Below are positions 1-9,000 of a stretch of DNA of 10,175 bases, one piece after another. How positions within the stretch are numbered: position 1 is the stretch's first letter; each line of letters opens with the position of its first letter. Origin of the DNA: Baffinella frigidus (Eukaryota > Cryptophyceae > Cryptomonadales > Baffinellaceae); NCBI GenBank assembly GCA_026770585.1, contig MU646319.1, forward strand, positions 801,752-811,926, in the 5' to 3' direction. The notes under the pieces were generated by a model. The model was not told the origin of the DNA. It searched no databases and saw only the letters and a program-made list of their open reading frames with translations. Both the position numbers and the translations under genes were made by a program.

Positions 1-12
1 GGGGGGGGGGGG
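1..12 (+). repeat. G12 homopolymer at the window edge
   Basis: Twelve G at the very start of the window, interrupting the region where exon 12 or its following sequence would continue. It may be a sequencing boundary. Confidence 0.9.
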
Positions 13-3000
13 ACCGCGTCGGAGTGGCCACCGGCTTTGGCGTCGAGGGTGGTTATCAGGAAGCTCCCCTGCAGGGTGAGAGCACGGGTCAGCCGGAAAA
101 CTCCTCAGTTGAAGGGTCAGCGGGAAAACTCATCGCTTGAAGGGTGCTTCGCATACGGTGTTGCGACTACGGTATTTTCGGTGTTACACGGAAACCACCA
201 CCAGAAGGGCGTCAGTAAGGGGGAGCTTTGGAGATGGAAACCACCCCCACCCCCACCGGAAGGATGTCAGCACGGGGGGGGGATGCAGAGGGAGAGCACC
301 CCCACTGGAAGATTGTCAGCGAAGAGGTGCCCTGCAGAGAGAGAGAGCACCCCCCACCAGAAAATGTCAGCAAGAAGCTCCCATGCAGATCGAAACCATC
401 GCTTCAGATGCGTGTCAGCAAGGTGGTGCTCTGCAGAGGGAAACCACCCCCACAATCGGAAGGTTGTCAGCAAGGGGGGGGGGCTGCAGAGGCAAACCAC
501 CCCACCGGAAACGTGTCAGCAAGGGGGCGAGCCCCGGGTACTCAACTCGTGGTAGAGCTCTACCGTCCTGGACGTCTCAGAGAGTGGCGGGAGGGGAGAG
601 ACCCATAAAGTGGGGGGGGGTGGCCAGAAGGGTGGCGGGAGGGAGGAGGGAGACCCGGGGATGAGGGTGAGGAGGGCAACCTGCACGTCCTAGATGCGGA
701 TGGAGGCGTCATCGTGACAAGGAAGTTTGCGTCGACCGCTAGACAGTGAGGGTGGGGGCAGGGAGCAGCGTGCGGGGAGAAGGGGGGAGAGTGACTGGAG
801 GAGGGAGACCCAGAGAGTGGCGCGAGGGTTCAGGGTTCAGGGTTCAGGAGATAGAGTGTAAGGAACAGGGTTCAGGAGATAGGGTTTAGGGTACAGGGTT
901 CAGGGTCTAGGGTTCAGGGTTCAGGGTTCAGGGTTCAGGTTCAGGGTGCAGGGTGTAGGGTGTAGGGTTCAGGGTTGCGACCTGGACGTCCCAGATGCGG
1001 ATGGAGGCGTCATCGCTACCGGTGAAGAGGAAGTTTGCGTCGACCGCTAGACACGTGATCGCGTCCGAGTGGCACTCCATCGAAACCTGTCATCAGGGGG
1101 TGACATTATCAAGGTCACGACTGTGTTGTCAAGGTCATGTAAAGGCATCGATACCTGCACCCCCCCCACCCAAACGTTATCCTCAACAACCCATGTTTGT
1201 CAGTATGCGACCCACCACGCCCCCCCCCCAAAGATAAACCCTGCCCGCCTCCCAGGCTAATGGACGTATATGTCTCTCACCCGGGGGCAAGATTGGCAGC
1301 TACCAAGCATCAACCTCCCGGTGGCACTCCATCGTTGCCTGCCGGGGGGGGGGGCGTTATGAAGGTCACGACTGTGATGCCAAGGTCATGTAAAGGTCAC
1401 GCATCCCAACGCCGTGGCATCCTCCCTTTCCCGCCCTGCTACCCTCATACTTAGCATAGAAAGTGATGCTGATTCAGTGATGTTCCGGGATGAGATCGGG
1501 GGGCGGGGAGGAGGGGTACCTCCCCATCAGAGGTGGAGAGTTGCCACCGCACGCTCCAGCTCCGCGCTCGGGTTGCCCGACTGACCTAAACGATGCAGAC
1601 GTGCACGGTGCCCAGCGCTGCCCCACTCGGGTTCACCGACTATTCCCAGGTTGACATGCTAGGTTTCCAGTACAAATCCGTCAACGTTGGCGCGAAGAAA
1701 GGCCCGTGCTCACCACATCGGTGAGCGCAAATAGACTGGGGCAGAGCTAGGGGGAGGCACCACCCGGATCACCCCGCAAGAAAAAGCTACCTTTAGTGAT
1801 ACTGGTTCAGTTATGTTCCGGGATGAGATCGGGGGGCGGGGGGGGGAGGCACCTCCCCGTCGGGGGTAGAGAGTTGCATGTGCCCCGCGAGTTCCAGCTC
1901 CGCGCGATCGGACACCGACCACTTCTTGATGGTCAAATCGTTGCCCGCTGTGACGACAAGGCCTTCTGGGTACCGAGTTGCGTTCATCTGGTTTAGGGTT
2001 TAGGTGATCGTCAGGTTGTTGCCCGTCGTTGAGAGAAGCCCCCCCAGGTACCGAATTACATTCATCTGCCCGTCTCAGAGGCAGACACTCGCTGAGAACC
2101 AGCGCGGTGCGTGATCGTCAGGGCGTTGCCTGCCGTCACTAGCCGCCACTCCCCCGACGTACCCCGATGGCCCATCGGGGTACCGAATTGCATTCATCTG
2201 CCCCCACGCCAGAGGCAGTCAGTCTGGATCGTCAGGGCGTTGCCGAGAAGCCCTTCCGGGTGCCGGATCGCATCTGCCCACACCCGCGCCAGTGGCGCAG
2301 GCCACACCAGTGAGCTCAGAGCCAGTGGCTCAGGCTGTGGTTCAGAACCACTGCCTGCCTGCTTACCTGTCTGCCTGCCGCAGCCCCCTTGCTCCCTTCA
2401 GCCAGCAGCGCCGGTCAGTGGCTCAGAGCCACACAAGCGTGGCTCAGAGCCAATTCACACGACGCACACAAGACGCTCACACGACGCTCAAAAGCCTGCC
2501 TGCCTGCCGCGGCCCCATCAGTTCCAAGGAGAGCGCCGGCGGGCAGCGGGCGGGGGCGGACCTGAGGGGGCTCACGGGAGGGCGGGAGAGGGGGAGGAGG
2601 GGCGGGGAGGAGAGCAGGCGGCGGAAACTTTCCTCGCGGTTCGAAATTGCTTTACACGGTTTGAAATGGTGGGGCGGAGGGGCAGACCTGAGGAGGGACG
2701 AAGACGCAGCAGAGAATCTCGGCGCGGTGGGCCTTTGTGCGCCCCACGAGGTTGCACTTCCGCCCCGTACCCACGTTATCCTGCGTTTAGGGTTTAGGGT
2801 TTAGGGTTGTCCTGCAGGAAATGACAGTCGTGTCTGAGGTACCACACCAAACAACCCAGCCTCCTGTCACCGCACCTGTCCCACTTAGCAGCGGCCGAGT
2901 TCCTTTTCGCCTCAAAATCAAGGCGAAATTCCGGTTGGATCCCAGGGCTATGGATAAGATTCTAGTACAAATCGTTTAGATGGACTGTATCCGTGAAGCC

Positions 3001-6000
3001 CCCGGTGGCTGCTAAGTGGACCGCCGGCTCACCACCCGCCAGTCCGGTTCCCCTTTGGTGGGCCGTGTTGCGCCCCAACTACTAGGTTGCACTTCCACCC
3101 CGTACCCACGTTATCCTGCGCGTGCCCGTGAATGATCAGTCACTCCCAAATACCCAGCCCCCTGTCACCGCCTCCGCGACCTCTCCAACAACCGTCAGTG
3201 CCATACAACACATTTAGAGCCGGAACTCCAGTACGAAACGGCACCTAAAAAGGTTTTATATGAGTGCAGATGTGCTATTTACTCAGGCAGAAGTGGGCTT
3301 TCGTGAATCCCCACTAGGTTGCATTTCCGCCCCGTACCCACGGTGTCCTGCGTTTCGGGTTTAGGGTTTAGGGTGTAGGGTTTAGGGTTTAGGGTTTAGG
3401 GTTTGTGGTCTGTGGTTTGTGGTTTGTGGTTTGTGGTTTGTGGTTTGTGGGTTATGGTTTAGGGTTTATGGTTCAGGGTTTATGGTTTATGGTTTATGGT
3501 TTATGGTTTATGGTTTATGGTTTATGGTTTATGGTTTAGAGGGCAGGGCAACCTTGCGCTGAACCGTGGTCATCTCCCACTGGAGAAGCTCCCCCTCGAA
3601 ACCGCACGTGAAGACCAGGTCCCTGGGTTGGGGTTTGGGGTTTGGGGTTTATGGTTTATGGTTTATGGTTTATGGTTTATGGTTCAGGGTTTAGGGTTCA
3701 GGGTTCAGGGTTCAGGTTTCAGGTTTCAGGATTTAGAGTTTAGGGATTAGGGTTTAGGGTTTAGGGTTTAGGGTTTAGGGTTTAGGGTTTAGGGTTTATG
3801 GTGTAGGTATAGGGGGAAATCAGGGGGTTTGGGTGTCGAGGGTGAATGAGCACCTTCCCCACTGGTCGTGTTCGTCGCGGCCCGTCCAGGCGGTGCAGAG
3901 CGCCGAGATCGTGTTCTGGTGCCCCTGCCGCAGAGATGGTTGGGGGTTAGGGGTAGGGTGGTGGTAATCGAGGCCGTGAAGAGCGCCGAGATCGTGTTCT
4001 GGTGCCCTTGGTGTAGGGTTTAGGGTTTAGGGTTTATGGGGAACCGGAGACGTGTACCCTACACCCGTTGAGGGCTGAGCGTTTCGCGGTTGGGGGTTAG
4101 GGGTAGGGTGGTGGTGGTCGAGGCCGTGCACTGCGCCGAGATCGTGTTCTGGTGCCCCTGCCGGAGTGCCGAGGCGGGTCCGTCGTCAGGCGCATAGACT
4201 GTTGGATCACTCAACTGAAGGCTCGAGAGGGACAACGAAGAAGAAGCCTGCAGGAGACGTGTGCCCCCCACCCGTTCAGGGGGGCGTATTTCACGGTTGG
4301 GGGTGAGGGGTAGGGTGGTGGTTCTGCAACACCGCCGAGATCGAGGTTTGGTGCCCCTGCCAATCATTTCGGCAAATGTCAATTCCCTGTTAGTCGGCTG
4401 ACATATGCAGAAAACCTTGCTGGACCCCGAGTTTCCTTAGATTCGCAAGGCACGGTCTCGGCGGGCCGAGACCGCCGAGCACGGTGACGTGTGTTGGTGC
4501 CCCCGCGTGGTGTACCGTACCCTCCACCCGTTGAGGTCCTCGCGTTTCGCAGTGAGGGGTAGGGTGGTGGGTGTGCTGCGCAACGAGACACGTCCACGCC
4601 AGCACCGAGATCGTGTTTTGGTGCCACTGAGTGGTGTACCGTACCCTCCACCCATTCAGGCGTTCACGTATCGCGTGTAGAGGTTGGGCGATAGTTCTGT
4701 GGGCATCGGCGACGCTTCTTCCGCGGCGGCGGGGGGGGGGGGGAAGGTGGGGAGGAAGGTTGGAGGGGCGTGCTGAACCGATCGAGCGCAGGGGAGAGCA
4801 GGGGAATGAACTAATCGAGAGCAGGGACGGAAGGCAGGAGGGGAGAAAAATAAAAAAGGGGAAACACAATCGAGATGAGGGAGGAATGCGTTGCAGAGGA
4901 GAGGAGGGAAGAATCGGACCTTGTTGATGGAGTGCTGGCCGTTATCGAGCGACCAGACGCAGAGGGATCCATCGTCGTTCCCAGTGAGGACCACGTGCAG
5001 CTTCTTGATCAGTCCGAACGCTGACATTTCCGTCGAGCGCGGTTCGGGTAGGACGTTGCTGCGCCAGGGTTAAGGGTTTAGGGTTTAGGGATCAGGTTTA
5101 GGGTTTAGGGTTTAGGGGTGAGTGTTGGTATGATTAGTACCGTAATGAAGCTTAGCATGGTACAAAGGCCACAACATCATGTGTTCGCAAGGTGAACACA
5201 CGATGCTCTCATCTGCAGAGGGGGGAGGGACCTATAGTCTGCTGTTGACCCCCTTCCCCACCGGCAAGCACCGACACCCATCGAAAGCCCCCCCCCCCGG
5301 GGGGGGGGAGGTGGGGTGGGGTGGGGTGGGAACCTGCACTGCATGGAGATGGGGTCCCAGGAGCGGAGGGTGTTATCGAGCGCGACGGAGTAGAGCATGT
5401 CGTCGATGTCCTCTCTGTCCGCGTAGATCTCATCTTTGCCTGCCACCGGTGGCACCCCCGAAGAAGAGTCAGGGCACGCCCGACCACAAGTCACCGACGA
5501 GATCTGACGGGGTGAGTCAGATCTCGTCCTTGCCTGCCAACCAGGGGCACGCCCAACCGTCAGTCCACCCATCAGGTCCTGACTAGGCAGGGTGGGGTGG
5601 GTGGCAGGGTCGCAGGCAGGGTCGCAGGCAGGGTGGGCATGCAGTTCTGGAAGCCCGGTGGAAGAGCACACTCTGCATCGGAAGAGAGACAGACAGGGTT
5701 GCAGTGCGGCAGGCAGGCATGCCGGTACGGTGGCAGGGTAGGGTGTGTGGCAGGGTGGGCATGTAGTTCTGGAAAACCCGGCGGACGAGCATACTCTGCA
5801 TCGACAGCCTGCCGGGCGGCAGGGCGGCAGGAAGGAGGACGGGTGGCACCGGTGGCAGTCGCGCAGGTGGGACTGGGTGGGGTGGAAGGTAGGCATGGCG
5901 GCAGGGTGGCAGGGTGGCAGGGTGTGGTAGGGCGGTAGGGCGGCAGGCAGGGCGGGTGGCAGGGCGGCGGGGCGCCAGGTTGTAAGGTTTAGGATTCAGG

Positions 6001-9000
6001 TTCAGGGGCTACGGGTTAGGCGGGTTAGGCGGGTTAGGCACCAGGGGCGAGGAAGCCGACGCCGAGGAGGGGTCCCTCGTGGCCGCGGAGGGCAACGTGG
6101 ACCGAGCCGCGCGTGACGAGGTATGAGTCGATCTGGTTGGCCCGCTGGAGCAGGACTTCCGACCTGATTGAGAGAACGCACCATCATTTTCATGTGAGAA
6201 AGGGCCACCGTCACCACCCACTGTTCTGAACCACTCACGAGGTATGAGTGGGTGTGGTTCGCCCGCTGCAGGAGAACTTCCGACCTGAGGGACATGGGAT
6301 ACATTTCGTCAGAGAAAGGGCCGCTGTCACCTCCCACCGCCCTGCACCATTCTAATCCCCATACAAGTATTAATTAATTGCTTTTGGGCAACGAAAATTA
6401 CTACACGATTTGCTCATACAAGTAGTAGTAAAGCGTTTGTGTAGTAAATTTCGTTGCACCAAAAGCAATTAATTAATACTTGTATGGAGATGAATTCACC
6501 AGGTATCAGTCGATGTGGGTTGCACGATGGAGCAACACCTCCGACCTGTGAGAAATTTCGCCAGAGAAAGCGCCACGGTCCACCCCCCTCCTTCACCACG
6601 CACATCCCTGCGGCACGCGCGTGGTTGTTCCGTGTTCGTGACGGGCTTGGTGCAGGCAGGGGCCAGGCAGGGCCGGGGTCAGGTGCGGCTGGGGGCAGGC
6701 GAGGCTGGGTTCGGAACGGCACGCGAGAGGGCGCCAACGCGAGAAAAGTGGATGGAATCGGAGGGGAGAGGGCGGGGATTACCCGTCGTTGTTGCAGGCG
6801 ACAGCAAAGATCTGGCCGGCGTGATCGCAGATCCTCTCAGAGAATATAAGGCGCTCTGTCACCTGGTTTGGGTTTGGGGTTTAAGGTTTAGGGTTTAGGG
6901 TTTGGGGTTTGGGGTTTAGGGTTTAGGGTTTAGGGTTCAGGGTTTAGGGTTTAGGGCTTAGGGTTTAGGGTTCAGGGATTAGGGTTTAGGGTTTAGGGTG
7001 TAGGGTGTAGGGTGAGGGGTTACCCACGACCACACGTGCACCCACCCCGCCGCGTCCACCATCAGAAGGTTCTGGTTTTGGGGTTTAGGGTTTAGGGTTT
7101 AGGGTTTAGGGTTTAGGGTTTACCGCGTGCCCGGGCGGGTGCAAAGAGAAGATAATTTAATTGAACTTTCGACGTCGGTCCATCAACTTAAGGTGCGCAC
7201 CACTGTCACTCCCACTGTCGCGCGTGAAGAGGTTCTGGTCCCGCAAGAAGTGTTGGAGGCGGGCTGGGGCACTGGGAGAGCAATCACGCCAACTCGCCCT
7301 TGCCCACGCAGGTGCAACCGGTTGGGAGAGACCTGGCTGTGGAGGTTGTGGGGGCGGGGGAGAGCAAGATGGAGGAGAAAAAAGTGGAGGAGAACAGAAT
7401 GGAGAGGATGAGGAGGAGGGTTGAACCTGGTTGTGGAGGTCGAGGCAGGCGTGGAGGAAGCGAGCGCGGTTCTCGTTGGCGATCGACTTGCGAACTTGCC
7501 CGCTGCCAAGCTCCCACACCTGACCCGACGAGAGATCAGAACACACCGGATGGGGGCACCCGCCCCGCTCACGTTACCCCGTGTTGGTGTTAACACCCAC
7601 AGCTAAGCTGACGACGTAAGCTTAGCTGTGGGTGTTGACAAAAAACACGGGGTAACAGCGATCGTCGCTAGAAAGGTCCCACCAATCTGTCAAGCCAGCT
7701 CACGTCGTCCGCCACTCCTCCAGAACATCAAGCCTCTTTCAGTCCAACTTTTGGTGGGCGGAGAATCGAATGGAGAGGCAAGGCGTCGCTGGCGGTGGAA
7801 GCTTCCACCACTCAGGATGGGAGACCCACGGGCTGTCTGCGCCGCTCGCCCCACCTCACGTCCTAGCTCTGCCTCACTCGCCCGAAGCGCTCACGTGACC
7901 CGTCTCTGTCATCACAACGCCCATCAGTCAGGATGGGAGAGCCATGCAAGGCCTGTCTGTGGCACGAGCGTCGACAGGAGAGGCAAGTCCGCGTGTGAAC
8001 TGACCGTATATATACGACGTACACCAGCCCCTTCCTAGCGCTGCCTCACTCGGGTTGGCTGACTATTCTCAAGTCGATACGCTGCGTGTGCGGTACACCC
8101 CCGTCAACTTTGGGGCGGGAAAGAGCCCGGCTCACCAAATCGGCGAGCCCGCATAGACTGAGACAGAGGTAGGCACACGGTAGCGCGCAGCTTGGTGAGC
8201 GCAGATAGGCTGAGACTGAGCGAGGCACACGGGAGCGGACCTTGAAAGTCGCGTCGTTGCTGAGAGAGAAGAGCACCCCGTCTGTCTGGTTCACCTGCCC
8301 ACCAGTGTTCGAGAATCACCGAGAAGAAAGCGCTTCAGACTTCGATTCTTTCAATTCTTCAACAGTCAGTGAGGAGAATTGTTGCGAGTTGATGAATCAG
8401 CAAGAGGAATCGTTGAGTGCTCGAGAATCAACAAGAAGCATCGTTGAGTGTTCAATAATCAGCAAGAGGGATGCGCCTCACACTGCAATCATCCAGCCTC
8501 AGACTGCAGTCGTCAAGCCTTAGCCTACAGTTGTCATCACGCCTTAGGCTGAAGTCGTCAGCACTCAGACTGCAGTCATCAAGCCTTAGGCTGCAATCAT
8601 CCAGCATCAGGCTGCAGTCGCCAAGCCTTAGGCTGCAGTTGCCATCACGCCTTAGGCTGCAATCATCAAGCCCCAGGCTGCAGTCGCCAAGCCTTAGGCT
8701 GCAGTTGCCATCACGCCTTAGGCTGCAATCATCAAGCCCCAGGCTGCAGTCGCCAAGCCTTAGGCTGCCGTTGGCAAGCCTCAGACTGTTGTCAAGCCTT
8801 AGGGACTGCAATCATCAAGCCTGAGAGGCTGCAATCATCAAGCCTTAGGCTGAAGTCATCAAACCTTAGGCGGCAATCGTCAAGCCTTAGGCTTCAGTTG
8901 TCATCACGCCTTAGGCTGAAGTCGTCAAGACTCAGACCACAGCCATCAAACCTCACGCTGCAATAATAAAGCCGCAGACTGCAGTTGTCAAGCCTTAGGC

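Noticed and set aside
211-530. CRISPR array
   Set aside because: Regular spacing, but the spacers are also repeats of one another, the unit is an intron/exon junction, and the context is eukaryotic.
37-664. Overlapping plus-strand open frames of 126-175 codons
   Set aside because: They run through the ~50-bp acceptor array; three frames are open at once because the repeats lack stops. Composition follows the repeat and no domain is recognisable.
2111-2804. Plus-strand open frames up to 228 codons
   Set aside because: They cross the antisense of exon-10 copies, palindromes and purine-rich low-complexity DNA; no motif, and two frames are open together.
3496-3750. Open frame reading MVYGLWFMVYGLWF
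   Set aside because: Direct translation of TTTATGG and TTTAGGG repeats.
3355-3820. A true chromosome end
   Set aside because: Arrays are short, variant-rich, interrupted by unique sequence and exons, and embedded within a gene; they are interstitial.
4454-4473. GGTCTCGGC/GCCGAGACC hairpin
   Set aside because: A 9-bp dyad in a GC-rich repeat copy; not seen in the sister copies, so probably chance.
5597-5938. Gly/Arg-rich open frame
   Set aside because: Derived from the GGCAGGGT minisatellite; likely noncoding intron DNA of the minus-strand gene.
7157-7310. Minus-strand frame ARLQHFLRDQNLFTRD as an extra exon between exons 3 and 4
   Set aside because: No acceptor/donor pair keeps the phase-0 join, while exon 4 at 7071-7024 joins perfectly; the region is better explained by the inverted exon-1 copy on the other strand.
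8452-8824. Open frames on both strands with SLRLQSS or SLRLDDC heptads (leucine-rich look)
   Set aside because: Explained by 21/24-bp minisatellite units without stops; similar on both strands, with no start context or flanking coding signal.
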